A stretch of 64,000 bases of DNA, taken from NCBI GenBank assembly GCA_963792175.1, contig CAWBVG010000048.1, positions 18,325 to 82,324 on the forward strand, read 5' to 3'. Under the pieces are notes generated by a model. It worked only from the letters and a program-made list of their open reading frames with translations, was not told where the DNA came from and did not search any database. Position numbers and translations under genes: made by a program. Origin of the DNA: CAWBVG01 sp963792175 (GTDB lineage Bacteria > Acidobacteriota > Vicinamibacteria > Vicinamibacterales > CAVVIG01). This document shows, in pieces, positions 48,296 to 57,310 of the stretch; within the stretch, counting starts at the first letter, position 1; every line of letters starts with the position of its first letter.

Positions 48296-48330
48296 CGGCC
48301 TGCGGCCATCCTCAACGCGGCCGCAGGCCG
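48296..48330 (-). terminator. 12-bp perfect hairpin between the Gln-rich and BON genes
   Basis: CGGCCTGCGGCC (48296-48307) and GGCCGCAGGCCG (48319-48330) are perfect inverted repeats with an 11-base loop. No run of T follows on the minus strand, so it is not a textbook intrinsic terminator. It could attenuate transcription or protect the upstream mRNA from decay. Confidence 0.6.
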
Positions 48331-48350
48331 ATTGGATCGCGTCAGCCGAC

Positions 48351-48740
48351 CTACATCACGTGGCCGGTTTGTCCGCCGCCGAACGCCTGTGGCACCAGCC
48401 CGAATCCCAGCGGGCCCGAGAGTCCGGCACCAAACGGTTGATAGGGCTGCTGCAGCTGCTGGACCTGATGGGGAACGACCTGGATGAGTTGCTGAAGCTG
48501 CTGGAGCTGCGAGGGGACGATGGACAACAGTTGTTGGAGCAGCGCGAACTGCTGCTGCTGAAGGGCCTGTACCTGCTGAAGCTGTTGCGGCACGATCTGC
48601 AACAGCTGCGTGATTTGTTGAGTCGACGTCTGGCCGCCGAATCCCGCGCCGATGTACGGAGCGAAGCCCCAGGGATTCTGTGCCATCGGATAGATGGCTG
48701 GCGTTCCGATTCCAAACCCGGTTCCTGCGAACTGACTCAT
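48351..48740 (-). CDS. Gln/Leu-rich repeat protein (VPxQLQQ units)
   Basis: 129 residues, intact, preceded by GAGGTCAA before the ATG. The centre has three or four copies of a unit with the pattern (I/V)VPxQ(L/V)QQ, namely QIVPQQLQQVQ, SIVPSQLQQLQ and VVPHQVQQLQ, each linked by runs of Leu and Gln. These probably form amphipathic helices broken by Pro. Both ends are Gly/Pro-rich (GIGTPAIYPMAQNPWGF, and GAGLSGPLGFGLVP). No family recognised. Its style matches the N-terminus of the BON protein downstream, and the two may act together at a surface. Confidence 0.7.
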   Translation of the reverse strand: MSQFAGTGFGIGTPAIYPMAQNPWGFAPYIGAGFGGQTSTQQITQLLQIVPQQLQQVQALQQQQFALLQQLLSIVPSQLQQLQQLIQVVPHQVQQLQQPYQPFGAGLSGPLGFGLVPQAFGGGQTGHVM

Positions 48741-49246
48741 TTGACCTCCTCAGTGACGGTGGATCGCACTGTTCTTCGTGCGACAGCCCGAGCGTTGTCA
48801 CGTTGTCGTCTTCGCGGTGACGCAAGTGCGCTGAGCGCGTGAACGCCGCTTCGCCGGACGCGAGCGCTGATGCGTTCGAGTGATCGTTCGCGAAGTTCAC
48901 GAGGACGCGACAGACGTTCTGGTCTCGCGGGAAGAAGAACAGCTTCGTACGACGTGTGCTCGTTCGTGAATGTTGCTCACGGTCGCAACTGTCGTACCAA
49001 TCGAGACACTGCGCCCAGTACGCTTCCTTCGCGAAGCGCGATCGCGGAGCGTGTAATCCGCACACGCTGCTGTGTACGGCTTCGCATCAGAGCCGTTCGA
49101 CGCGCTACGCCTCGTCCGATCACGGCCGCCGCTGGCGTTGCATCAGCCGCGGTCGATCGTAAAGAACAGATGAAGCTTGATCGTAAAGAACAGATGAAAT
49201 GCGCTTCCGCCGTGCTCGGCAGCGCGTGGGTCGAGGGATGATTGTG
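48741..49246. other. 506-bp gene-free stretch
   Basis: No frame here looks like a real protein on either strand. It lies between the J-domain gene end and the Gln-rich gene start, both on the minus strand, and holds the duplicated 20-base sequence at 49155-49198. It presumably contains the promoter of the Gln-rich/BON pair. I see no RNA gene. Confidence 0.5.
49155..49198. repeat. Two direct copies of a 20-bp sequence, 24-bp period
   Basis: GATCGTAAAGAACAGATGAA occurs at 49155-49174 and again at 49179-49198, separated by GCTT. The copies are identical. They lie upstream of the Gln-rich/BON genes and just downstream of the J-domain gene. Paired identical sites at just over two helical turns could be a regulator binding site. 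Confidence 0.7.
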
Positions 49247-50017
49247 TTAGGGTTTGGAGTCGCGCACGCGGGCGAGGATGAGATGCGCGATCGGCGGCGC
49301 CTCTGGCGGCATGCATGCCCTCCAGGTCATCGCGTCGAGTGTCACGACGTGCACGTCGCGCTCTCCACGTGACGACGGTGGACGAGCGTTCGAAGGCGTC
49401 TGCGGTTCGATCGCCAGCGGTCCGACGACCAGATCGACGATCACGATCGCGCCGTCGACGCCGGATACCAGGGGTCGGATGCGCGGCGCGCGCTGACGAT
49501 TCACGGGCATGTCGCTGGCGGGCGCTCGCAACAGAACGCCTTCAATCGGGTGCCGTTTCAGGAGGCCACGCCAATCGGCCCGCGTCTTCCAGGCCCCCGA
49601 AAAGCCCGGCACCGAGAATTCGTCCGCGCGCGGCAGCGTCAACCTCACCGCCTGCGACACGCGATCGATGGCGGCCGTCAGGATGAGTGACGGGCATCCC
49701 GCCGCCACCGCCTGCCAGCTCGACATCCGATTCACGGGTGGAGGCGCCGAGACATCCTCGACACGAGGCTCTTCGCCTGGCGTTGCCGTGGGCACCGCCA
49801 CGTCGTCGATACGCTCGTCCGATCCGTTCGCCTCGACCAGCCTGCGATACACCTCCGTCAGCTGTGCACTTTTCTCCGCTGCGAGTACCTGGAACTCCTC
49901 GCCGAGGTGGTGGACCTTGTCCGGGTGGTATCGGGAGATCTGCCGGCGATAGGCGCGCTTCACCTCGTCGATCGAGGCCGGCAGGGCGATGCCGAGCAGC
50001 GCTTCAGCGGATGTCAT
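49247..50017 (-). CDS. J-domain (DnaJ-like) protein with unknown C-terminal domain
   Basis: 256 residues. The N-terminal J domain (SAEALLGIALPASIDEVKRAYRR, then QISRYHPDKVHHLGEEF) has the HPD motif needed to stimulate Hsp70. The remaining 170 residues (LILTAAIDRVSQAVRLTLPRADEF, AIVIVDLVVGPLAIEPQTP) form no domain I know. It lacks the G/F and zinc regions of canonical DnaJ, so it is a specialised type III co-chaperone. Its ATG overlaps the ATPase stop by four bases, suggesting it assists that ATPase or its complex. Confidence 0.85.
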   Translation of the reverse strand: MTSAEALLGIALPASIDEVKRAYRRQISRYHPDKVHHLGEEFQVLAAEKSAQLTEVYRRLVEANGSDERIDDVAVPTATPGEEPRVEDVSAPPPVNRMSSWQAVAAGCPSLILTAAIDRVSQAVRLTLPRADEFSVPGFSGAWKTRADWRGLLKRHPIEGVLLRAPASDMPVNRQRAPRIRPLVSGVDGAIVIVDLVVGPLAIEPQTPSNARPPSSRGERDVHVVTLDAMTWRACMPPEAPPIAHLILARVRDSKP

Positions 50018-51426
50018 GTCGCTGTCCGGTTCGACCGCTCGAGCCGCAGCAGCTCGTGCGACTCGTGCTGCGGCGGCAGACTGTCCGTCATGGCACAGGT
50101 GCCGCGAGTCGATCGGCGCGCCGCGCACGGCCGGTTGACGACCCTGAGCAGCTCTTCGATCGAGGTGATCCCGAGCATCACCTTCGAGAGGCCGTCTTCG
50201 GGCATCCCGACCATGCCTTCGTCGAGCGCGACCTCTCGCAGGCCGTCGTCGTCGCGGATGCCTTGTACGATGCGCGATCGCAACGCGCGGGTCGTGACGA
50301 GGATTTCGTAGATGCCGACGCGGCCGCGGTATCCGGTGTAGTGACAGTGTGAGCAGCCTCCGGGGCCGAAGATCTTCGCGCCCGCGATTTCGGCCTCGTC
50401 CAATCCGAATTCAGCCAGCAGGCGAGCCGAGCTGGTGCTCGGCTTGCGGCAATGCAGGCACAGCTTGCGGACCAGCCGCTGGGCGACGACGCCGAGCAGC
50501 GTCGACGAGATCGTGTACGACTCGACGCCCATGTCCATCAATCGTGTGACCGCGGATGGCGCGTCGTTGGTGTGGAGGGTCGAGAGCACGAGGTGTCCGG
50601 TCTGACTCGCCCACATGGCGGTCTTGGCCGTCTCGCCATCGCGAATCTCGCCGAGCATGATGACGTCAGGATCCTGACGCAGCGCCGCGCGCAGCGCGGC
50701 GGCGAAGGTCAGGTCCGCCTTGTCGTTGATTTGCGTCTGGTTGACGCAGGGGAGCGGATACTCGATCGGATCCTCGAGCGTGATGATGTTCATCTCGCCC
50801 GATTGCAGCGACGACAGCGCCGAGGCGAGCGTCGTCGTCTTTCCGCTTCCCGTCGGGCCGACGACGAGAATCATGCCGTGGTGATGGCGAAGCAGTCCCT
50901 TGAGGCGGGCCAGATTGACGTCCGACAGGCCCAGCGAGTCGAGCGGCGGCACGACGGTGTGCTCGTGAAGCAGACGCATCACGACTTTTTCGCCGTACTG
51001 CGTGGGAAGCGTCGACACGCGGAAGACGATGTCGCCGGACTCGCCCTTGATCGCGAGCCGGCCGTCCTGCGGCCGCCGCTTGTCGGCGATATCCATGCCG
51101 GCCAGCACTTTTACCCGGCTCGTCAGGGCGGCATCCATCCATTTGGGCAGGTGGGTGATGGCGGTCAGCAGGCCGTCGAGCCGGTAGCGGACCGCGACGT
51201 GATCGTGGCGCGGCTCGATGTGGACATCGCTCGCGTGGCACTGCGCGGCGGTGACGGCGAGCAGGTTGACGAGATCGACGACCGGCACCGAGCGGCAGAG
51301 TTGCTGCAACGCCGTCACCGGATTGCTGTCGGTCGTCGTGGCCAGCGCGGCGGCGGCGCCGGACGCGAGGCTCAGAACGGTTTTTCGCTTGTCGAGAACA
51401 GCCCGGCCGGTCGGTGTGGAGTCCAT
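50014..51426 (-). CDS. GspE/PilB-type secretion ATPase (orphan)
   Basis: About 470 residues from the ATG at 51426 (MDSTPTG). The frame is open to 51558 and an earlier start is possible. Motifs in order: SDVHIEPRHDHVAVRYRLDG (N2 domain), VGPTGSGKTTTLASALSSLQ (Walker A), LEDPIEYPLPCVNQTQIN (Asp box), LGEIRDGETAKTAMWASQTGHLVLSTLHTND (Walker B and His box), and a CxxC pair set (CLHCRK, CSHCHYTGYRGR). It powers type II secretion or type IV pilus assembly. Most of the N-terminal N1 domain is missing, and no other pilus or secretion gene lies nearby. Confidence 0.9.
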   Translation of the reverse strand: MDSTPTGRAVLDKRKTVLSLASGAAAALATTTDSNPVTALQQLCRSVPVVDLVNLLAVTAAQCHASDVHIEPRHDHVAVRYRLDGLLTAITHLPKWMDAALTSRVKVLAGMDIADKRRPQDGRLAIKGESGDIVFRVSTLPTQYGEKVVMRLLHEHTVVPPLDSLGLSDVNLARLKGLLRHHHGMILVVGPTGSGKTTTLASALSSLQSGEMNIITLEDPIEYPLPCVNQTQINDKADLTFAAALRAALRQDPDVIMLGEIRDGETAKTAMWASQTGHLVLSTLHTNDAPSAVTRLMDMGVESYTISSTLLGVVAQRLVRKLCLHCRKPSTSSARLLAEFGLDEAEIAGAKIFGPGGCSHCHYTGYRGRVGIYEILVTTRALRSRIVQGIRDDDGLREVALDEGMVGMPEDGLSKVMLGITSIEELLRVVNRPCAARRSTRGTCAMTDSLPPQHESHELLRLERSNRTAT

Positions 51427-51560
51427 CTGTCCGATGGCTAGAGCAGCTTGAATGCCCGCGCGGCCGCGGGCAGCCTCGTGCAGATTTGGTCGCGTTTCTG
51501 CACGATCAGGCAGACTGTAGACTGACAATCCAGACCCGCCCGGCTGTTGGTCGATCACTC

Positions 51561-52184
51561 ATGACATCTTTCGGACAGCTCGTCCGGCGACTCCGCTACG
51601 GAAAGGCGATCGTCATCGTCTCCGGCCTTCCGCGTTCCGGCACCTCGATGGCGATGAGGATGCTCGAAGGGGGCGGCATCCCGATTCTTGCGGACGGCAT
51701 CCGGACCGCCGACATCAGCAATCCGAAGGGGTATTACGAATACGAGCCGGTCAAAGAGCTGGACAAGGGCGGCGATCTTGCCTGGCTCGCCGAGGCGCGC
51801 GGCAAAGCTGTTAAGATCATCTCGTTCCTCCTCACCTGGCTGCCCGAGACCTACGACTACCGGGTCATCTTCATGCAGCGTGATTTACGCGAGGTCCTGG
51901 CGTCGCAGAACGCGATGCTCGCCCATCGCGGCGAGGCGCCGGGTGCGGCCGACGACGAGCAAATGCTGCGAATGTACGAAGATCATCTCAAGAAAGTCGC
52001 GCGATTCATGGCGAACCGGTCGTGCTTTTCCACGTTGAGCGTCGACTATCGCGACGTCGTCCAGAACCCGCGGGACGCCGCCGGGCGAATCAATGGGTTC
52101 CTCGGTGGTACGCTCGATGTGGAACGGATGGCGGCAATCGCCGATCCGGCTCTCTACCGAAATCGCAGGAAAACGGAGATCTGA
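51561..52184 (+). CDS. Sulfotransferase-family protein
   Basis: 207 residues. IVIVSGLPRSGTSMAMRMLEG is the 5'-phosphosulfate-binding loop, and YRVIFMQRDLREVLASQNAML is the 3'-phosphate-binding strand and helix. LSVDYRDVVQNPRDAAGRI closes the fold. Such enzymes move sulfate from PAPS to a hydroxyl or amine. It is short compared with most family members. The PAPS-making genes cysD and cysNC lie five genes downstream, which supports a real sulfation role. The stop is directly followed by the GTG of the next gene. Confidence 0.8.
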   Translation: MTSFGQLVRRLRYGKAIVIVSGLPRSGTSMAMRMLEGGGIPILADGIRTADISNPKGYYEYEPVKELDKGGDLAWLAEARGKAVKIISFLLTWLPETYDYRVIFMQRDLREVLASQNAMLAHRGEAPGAADDEQMLRMYEDHLKKVARFMANRSCFSTLSVDYRDVVQNPRDAAGRINGFLGGTLDVERMAAIADPALYRNRRKTEI

Positions 52185-54278
52185 GTGGGTCGGCGTCAGG
52201 TCGTATTGGCGTGGACGCTCGCGCTCGTGCTGGCGGCAACCGTTCCCACCGAGGCCTACATCGGCCCCGGCGCCGGGTTTGCGCTCCTGTCGTCGTTCTT
52301 CGTTCTGCTGACGACGGTGGTCGTCGCGATCGCATCGCTGCTCTTCTGGCCGTTTCGTGCGCTGTTCCGGCTGCTCCGCGGGAAGACGGCTCCGCGCGCG
52401 CACATCAAGCGGTTGATTGTCGTCGGCCTCGACGGCCAGGATCCGAAACTGACCGATCGCTTCATGCAGGAAGGGCTGCTGCCGAACTTCGATCGGCTGG
52501 CTCGCATGGGCTGTTATCGCCGACTTCGCACGACGTTCCCGTCATTGTCGCCAGTGGCCTGGTCGTCGTTCAGCACCGGCACCAATCCCGGCCGGCACAA
52601 CATCTTCGATTTCCTCGATCGCGATCGGCGGACCTACCTGCCGGTGCTGTCTTCGACGCGCGTCGGCAAGGTGCCGCGGTTTCTCAAGCTTGGCCGCTAC
52701 CGGCTGCCGCTCGGCAAACCATCGCTGCGGTTGTTGAGGCGCTCGAAGCCGTTCTGGACCATCCTCGGTGAACATCGGATCTGGAGCACGATTCTGCGCG
52801 TCCCGATCACGTTTCCTCCCGACAACTTTCATGGAGCGGAACTGAGCGCGATGTCCGCGCCCGATCTGCTGGGCACCCAGGGGACGTTTCTGCTGTTCAC
52901 GACGCGTCCGTCCGCAGGCCGGTTCAAGGAGGGCGGGATTCGGGTGCCGGTCACGCTCGCCGGCGATCGCATCGAGGCAACCGTGCAGGGTCCGGAGAAC
53001 GTGTTTCTCGAAGGCGAACCCCCTTTGGAGCTGGCGTTACACCTTTCGCTCGATCGCGCGATGCGGATCGTCCACGCCGACATTGGGGGCGTGCGCGTCG
53101 ATCTCGAGCCTGGCCGATTGAGCGACTGGGTCAGGCTGCGGTTTCGCGCCGTGCCCGGTATCGACGTGACCGGTCTCTCGCGCCTGCTCGTCACCGAGAT
53201 GGACGAGCACTTCTCGCTGTACATGTCGCCGATCTGCATCGACCCCGAGAAGCCGGCGATGCCGATTGCCCACCCGTCATACTACGCGACCTATCTGGCC
53301 AAGCGAATCGGTCCGTATTCGACGCTCGGACTTGCCGAAGACACGTGGGCGTTGAACGAAGGGGTCATCGACGACGGCATCTTTCTGCAACAGACGTATG
53401 ACATCGATCGCGAGCGGGAGTCGATGTTCTTCGCGGCGCTGGATCGCCTGAAATCTGGCAGCCTGGTCTGTGTCTTCGACGCGACCGACCGCATTCAGCA
53501 CATGTTCTGGCGGTACACGGAGCAGGGGCATCCGGCCGCCGCCGGCCGTGAAGGCGCGGAGCACCGCGACGCGATCCAGAAGCTGTATCAACACAACGAT
53601 GCGTTGGTCGGACGCGTGATCGAGCGGCTCCGCGATGGGGACGTGCTGATGGTCATCTCCGACCATGGGTTCAGCTCGTTTCGTCGAGGGGTCAATCTGA
53701 ACAGCTGGCTGCGGCGTGAAGGCTACTTGACGCTGAAGGACGGCGCTGACGGCACCGGCGAATGGCTGCGCGACGTCGACTGGCAGGCGACGAAAGCGTT
53801 TTGTCTCGGGCTCAGCGGCATGTTTCTGAATCTGCGCGGCCGCGAACGCGAAGGCATCGTCGCACCGGGTGCGGAGGCGTCCGCGCTGAAAGCCGAAATC
53901 ATCGCCAAGCTCAACGGCCTGCGCGACGGCGATCGGAGCGAAATCGGAATCAGAGAGGTCTTCGACACCACGACACTCTACGAAGGGCCGTACGTCGACA
54001 ACGCACCGGAGCTGCTCATCGGCTACAACGCCGGATACCGCACGTCGTGGGATTGCGCCACCGGCGTCGTCGCCGGGCCGGTCTTCGAAGACAACGCCAA
54101 GCCTTGGAGCGGCGATCACGGCATCGATCCGCGGCTGGTTCCGGGCGTGTTCTTCTGCAATCGAGCGATCGACAGCGACCAGCCGTCGCTGATCGATATT
54201 GCGCCGACGGCGCTGCGCCTCTTCGGAATCGAGCCACCGAGCTACATGGACGGCCGGCCGCTCGCCGGGCTGGTATGA
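52185..54278 (+). CDS. Alkaline-phosphatase-superfamily phosphoesterase, membrane-anchored
   Basis: 697 residues, GTG start. An N-terminal signal or anchor (AWTLALVLAATVPTEAYIGPGAGFALL) and a second helix (VVVAIASLLFWPFRALFRLL) precede the catalytic domain. LIVVGLDGQDPKLTDRFMQEGLLPNFDRLA has the first metal Asp. SLSPVAWSSFSTGTNPGRHNIFDFLDRD carries the nucleophile region, and VLMVISDHGFSSFRRGVNLNSWL the SDHGF metal motif. Such enzymes are nucleotide pyrophosphatases, phosphodiesterases or phosphoglycerol transferases. It is paralogous to the next gene, which starts inside its stop codon. Confidence 0.88.
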   Translation: MGRRQVVLAWTLALVLAATVPTEAYIGPGAGFALLSSFFVLLTTVVVAIASLLFWPFRALFRLLRGKTAPRAHIKRLIVVGLDGQDPKLTDRFMQEGLLPNFDRLARMGCYRRLRTTFPSLSPVAWSSFSTGTNPGRHNIFDFLDRDRRTYLPVLSSTRVGKVPRFLKLGRYRLPLGKPSLRLLRRSKPFWTILGEHRIWSTILRVPITFPPDNFHGAELSAMSAPDLLGTQGTFLLFTTRPSAGRFKEGGIRVPVTLAGDRIEATVQGPENVFLEGEPPLELALHLSLDRAMRIVHADIGGVRVDLEPGRLSDWVRLRFRAVPGIDVTGLSRLLVTEMDEHFSLYMSPICIDPEKPAMPIAHPSYYATYLAKRIGPYSTLGLAEDTWALNEGVIDDGIFLQQTYDIDRERESMFFAALDRLKSGSLVCVFDATDRIQHMFWRYTEQGHPAAAGREGAEHRDAIQKLYQHNDALVGRVIERLRDGDVLMVISDHGFSSFRRGVNLNSWLRREGYLTLKDGADGTGEWLRDVDWQATKAFCLGLSGMFLNLRGREREGIVAPGAEASALKAEIIAKLNGLRDGDRSEIGIREVFDTTTLYEGPYVDNAPELLIGYNAGYRTSWDCATGVVAGPVFEDNAKPWSGDHGIDPRLVPGVFFCNRAIDSDQPSLIDIAPTALRLFGIEPPSYMDGRPLAGLV

Positions 54279-56212
54279 AACGGATCGCGTGGCTTGCGCT
54301 CGCGGCGCTGACCGTCAGCCTTTTCGCGTGTGCCGGCGGTCACAAGACGATTGGCCGGCGCGTCATCGTCCTGGGGTTCGACGGTCTCGACTACGGCCTG
54401 ACCAAGGAGCTGATGGCGAGCGGACGCCTGCCGAACTTTTCACGACTCGCCGAGCGCGGCAGCTTCACCGCGTTGGGAACGTCGATTCCTCCGCAAAGTC
54501 CGGTTGCCTGGTCATCGTTCATCACGGGCCTGGATCCCGGCCGACATGGCATCTTTGACTTCGTGCACCGCGATCCGAAGACGATGCAGCCGTACCTTTC
54601 CACGACGCGCACCGAGGCCGGGTCGCGAACGCTGAAGTTCGGCAAATGGCAGGTCCCGCTCGAGAGCGGGGAAGTGGAGCTGCTCCGCGAGGGCCAGCCG
54701 TTCTGGGACGTCCTGGAGCAGCATGGCGTCGAGACGACGATCGTCAGGATGCCGGCGAATTTCCCGCCATCCGGCATGTCGACGCGAGAGCTGAGCGGGA
54801 TGGGCACCCCCGACATTCTCGGCACCTACGGCACCTTCTCGTTTTTCACGTCGTCGGCCAACGTCTCGACTGATCGGTCGCTGGCGGGGGGCGCGATTTA
54901 TTCTGTGCCGCTCGTCGATGGTGTTGTGCACGGCACTCTGGAAGGACCCGAGAACCCGTTTCTCGTCGAGCGCGAGCACGTGACCGCGGAGTTCACGGTG
55001 TACGCCAGCGCCGACCGGCGCTATGCAAAGCTCGTCCTCGGGGACGAGGAGCGGCTGCTCAGTGTTGGCGAATGGAGCGACTGGGTGCCGTTCGCCTTCA
55101 AATTGGCGCCGACTCAGAACCTGCGCGCCGAATGCCGATTCTTCCTGAAGCGGCTCGAGCCACATTTCGAGATGTACGTCAGCCCACCCAATATCGATCC
55201 CATGGCGCCGGCCCTGCCCATCTCATCGCCGGCGCGCTACGCCACCGAACTCGCTCGCGCGACCGGGCGGTTCTACAGCCAGGGGATGCCCGAGGATACA
55301 AAGGGCTTGAAAACGGGGGTGTTGACGCCGGCGGAATTCCTGCAACAGGCGGAAATCGCGGGCGAAGAAGTCCGGCGTCAGTATGCGTACACGCTGGATC
55401 GTTTTCACGACGGCTTCCTTTTCTATTACTTCGGCAATGTCGATCAGGTGTCGCACATGATGTGGCGGCCCCGGGATCCGCAGCATCCCGCCTACGACGC
55501 CGAGATCGACCGCCCGTACGAGCACGTCGTAGAGGACTTGTATATCGGCCTCGATGCCATCGTCGGCGACACGCTCCGCGCTTTGGGAAAGGACGACCTG
55601 CTTGTCGTGATGTCGGATCATGGCTTCGCATCGTGGCGGCGTTCGTTCCATTTGAATAGCTGGCTGCGAGACAACGGCTACCTGGCCGCGCGTCCGGCCT
55701 TCGACGTGGCAGACTCCGGACCGTTCGGCGCCGTCGATTGGTCGCGCACGCGCGCCTACGCGGTCGGCCTCAACGGGCTGTACGTGAACGTCAAAGGGCG
55801 GGAGCAGCACGGCATCGTCGCCCCCGAAGACCGGGAGGCGCTGGTCAAGGAGATTTCGGACAAGCTCTTGCGCACGATCGACCCGGCGACGGGCGTCCCG
55901 GCGATTTCACGGATGTTCCGTCGCGAAGAGGTGTATACGGTCAAAGGGCACGAAGACATCGCGCCCGACGCCATCGTTGGATACGCGAAGGGGACGCGCA
56001 GCTCGGACGTGTCGGCGCTCGGTGGTCTGACACCCGAGACGATTGTCGACAACCGCGATGCGTGGAATGGCGACCATTGCATGGATCCCGCGAGCGTGCC
56101 GGGCATCCTGCTGACCAGCCGCCCGCTTCGGAAAGGGGCGCCCAATCTGCAGACCCTGGCGGCGGCGATCCTGGCGGAGTTCGGCATCGAGGGTTTCCCG
56201 AATACGAAGTGA
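54275..56212 (+). CDS. Alkaline-phosphatase-superfamily lipoprotein, paralogue of the previous gene
   Basis: 645 residues. A lipoprotein signal (WLALAALTVSLFACAGG, acylated Cys) starts it. VIVLGFDGLDYGLTKELMASGRLPNFSRLA, PQSPVAWSSFITGLDPGRHGIFDFVHRD and LLVVMSDHGFASWRRSFHLNSWL align with the preceding protein motif for motif. The two are tandem duplicates with different membrane attachment: helices in the first, a lipid in this one. The ATG overlaps the previous TGA. Substrate unknown. The neighbouring sulfation genes hint at lipid or polysaccharide modification. Confidence 0.88.
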   Translation: MKRIAWLALAALTVSLFACAGGHKTIGRRVIVLGFDGLDYGLTKELMASGRLPNFSRLAERGSFTALGTSIPPQSPVAWSSFITGLDPGRHGIFDFVHRDPKTMQPYLSTTRTEAGSRTLKFGKWQVPLESGEVELLREGQPFWDVLEQHGVETTIVRMPANFPPSGMSTRELSGMGTPDILGTYGTFSFFTSSANVSTDRSLAGGAIYSVPLVDGVVHGTLEGPENPFLVEREHVTAEFTVYASADRRYAKLVLGDEERLLSVGEWSDWVPFAFKLAPTQNLRAECRFFLKRLEPHFEMYVSPPNIDPMAPALPISSPARYATELARATGRFYSQGMPEDTKGLKTGVLTPAEFLQQAEIAGEEVRRQYAYTLDRFHDGFLFYYFGNVDQVSHMMWRPRDPQHPAYDAEIDRPYEHVVEDLYIGLDAIVGDTLRALGKDDLLVVMSDHGFASWRRSFHLNSWLRDNGYLAARPAFDVADSGPFGAVDWSRTRAYAVGLNGLYVNVKGREQHGIVAPEDREALVKEISDKLLRTIDPATGVPAISRMFRREEVYTVKGHEDIAPDAIVGYAKGTRSSDVSALGGLTPETIVDNRDAWNGDHCMDPASVPGILLTSRPLRKGAPNLQTLAAAILAEFGIEGFPNTK

Positions 56213-56250
56213 CCGGGTTCGGAGAGGCTTGAAGGCAGAAAGGGTTCAGA

Positions 56251-56442
56251 ATGTTTCGATCGGGCATTAAACTCGACAAAGCGCTGCTCGCCAAGGTGAA
56301 GCGCTGCGCCGACATCGCCGGCTATTCATCAGTCGACGAATTCGTCACGCACGTCCTCGAGAAAGAGATCGCGTCGATCGAGGAAAGCGACAGCGAAGCC
56401 GAGATCAAGAAAAAGCTGAAAGGGCTCGGGTACATTTCGTAG
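56251..56442 (+). CDS. Small protein, possibly ribbon-helix-helix-like
   Basis: 63 residues: a short strand (MFRSGIKLDKALLAKVKRCA), a helix (DIAGYSSVDEFVTHVLEKEI) and an acidic/basic tail (EESDSEAEIKKKLKGLGYIS). The strand-helix-helix pattern resembles small DNA-binding MetJ/Arc-type proteins, but no conserved residues prove it. It lies 38 bases after the phosphoesterase gene and four bases before the membrane protein gene, so it belongs to this operon. Confidence 0.65.
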   Translation: MFRSGIKLDKALLAKVKRCADIAGYSSVDEFVTHVLEKEIASIEESDSEAEIKKKLKGLGYIS

Positions 56443-56446
56443 GGCC

Positions 56447-57310
56447 GTGACGATCTTGAACGCGTTGCTGGCCTCCGCCTTCGATCTCCTGCTGTTTCCT
56501 TTCCGGCAGCTGCCACCAATCGTCGGACTCTCCGTCGTTTCGCTGCTGACGGCGGTGGGGATGCTCCTCGTGTTCAGAGCGACGTCGGATCAGCGGCGGA
56601 TCGAGCAGGTGAAGCGAGGCATGATTGCCGCGCTGTTCGAAATCCGTCTGTTCAACGACGACCTGCCCGCGCTGTTCCGGGCGCAGGGCGAGATGCTCAG
56701 ACAGAATGCCGCCTACCTGCGGTTGTCGCTGGTCCCGATGCTCTGGATGATCGTGCCGATCGGCCTCGTGGCCGCGCAGCTCGAGTTCCAATACGGCTAC
56801 GCGGGTCTCACAGCTGGGCAACCGGCGCTGGTCAAGGCCCAGCTGCGCCAGTCGACGACGCCGCTCGCAGAACCTGCATCAGGGACAGCGGCAGCATCGC
56901 CGGCGGTGCCTGCGGCCTCGCTCGAGGTTCCGAAGGAGATTCGTGTGCTGACGGCGGGCGCGTGGTTTCCGGCAACCCAGGAAATCATCTGGCGGGTGAT
57001 CGCCGATGTGCCCGGGGAGTACGTGCTCAACGCGGCGATCGACGGCGAGAGGTTTACGAAAACCGTCGATGCGACCGCGCGTGTTGTTCGGCGGTCGCCG
57101 GTCCGCGTCGCCGCAGGGTTCCTGAATCAGCTGCTGTATCCGGCCGAACCTCCGTTACCAGGCGGCGGAGCCGTGACCTCGATCAGTGTCAGCTATCCGT
57201 CACGCGCGATTCGGGTTCTGCGATGGGACCTGCCCTGGGCGATTGTCTATCTCCTGCTTTCGATGGCGTTCGCGGTGGCTCTTCGCAAACCGTTCGGCGT
57301 CACCTTCTAA
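56447..57310 (+). CDS. Oxa1/EMC3-like integral membrane protein
   Basis: 287 residues, GTG start. Helix 1 is VGLSVVSLLTAVGMLLVFRA. A charged cytoplasmic stretch (SDQRRIEQVKRGMIAALFEIRL, NDDLPALFRAQGEMLRQ) and helix 2 (SLVPMLWMIVPIGLVAAQLEFQYG) follow. A soluble domain of about 130 residues and a last helix (LPWAIVYLLLSMAFAVAL) end it. The order helix, coiled positive loop, P-M-x-W-M-I-x-P helix recalls the DUF106/EMC3 branch of the YidC/Oxa1 insertase superfamily. The match is by pattern only. The TAA shares a base with the cysD ATG. Confidence 0.6.
   Translation: MTILNALLASAFDLLLFPFRQLPPIVGLSVVSLLTAVGMLLVFRATSDQRRIEQVKRGMIAALFEIRLFNDDLPALFRAQGEMLRQNAAYLRLSLVPMLWMIVPIGLVAAQLEFQYGYAGLTAGQPALVKAQLRQSTTPLAEPASGTAAASPAVPAASLEVPKEIRVLTAGAWFPATQEIIWRVIADVPGEYVLNAAIDGERFTKTVDATARVVRRSPVRVAAGFLNQLLYPAEPPLPGGGAVTSISVSYPSRAIRVLRWDLPWAIVYLLLSMAFAVALRKPFGVTF

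Noticed and set aside
48280..49065. 261-residue minus-strand frame over the Gln-rich gene and the gene-free region
   Set aside because: Half of it shadows the Gln-rich gene, and the rest has no helix or motif pattern and no good ribosome binding site.
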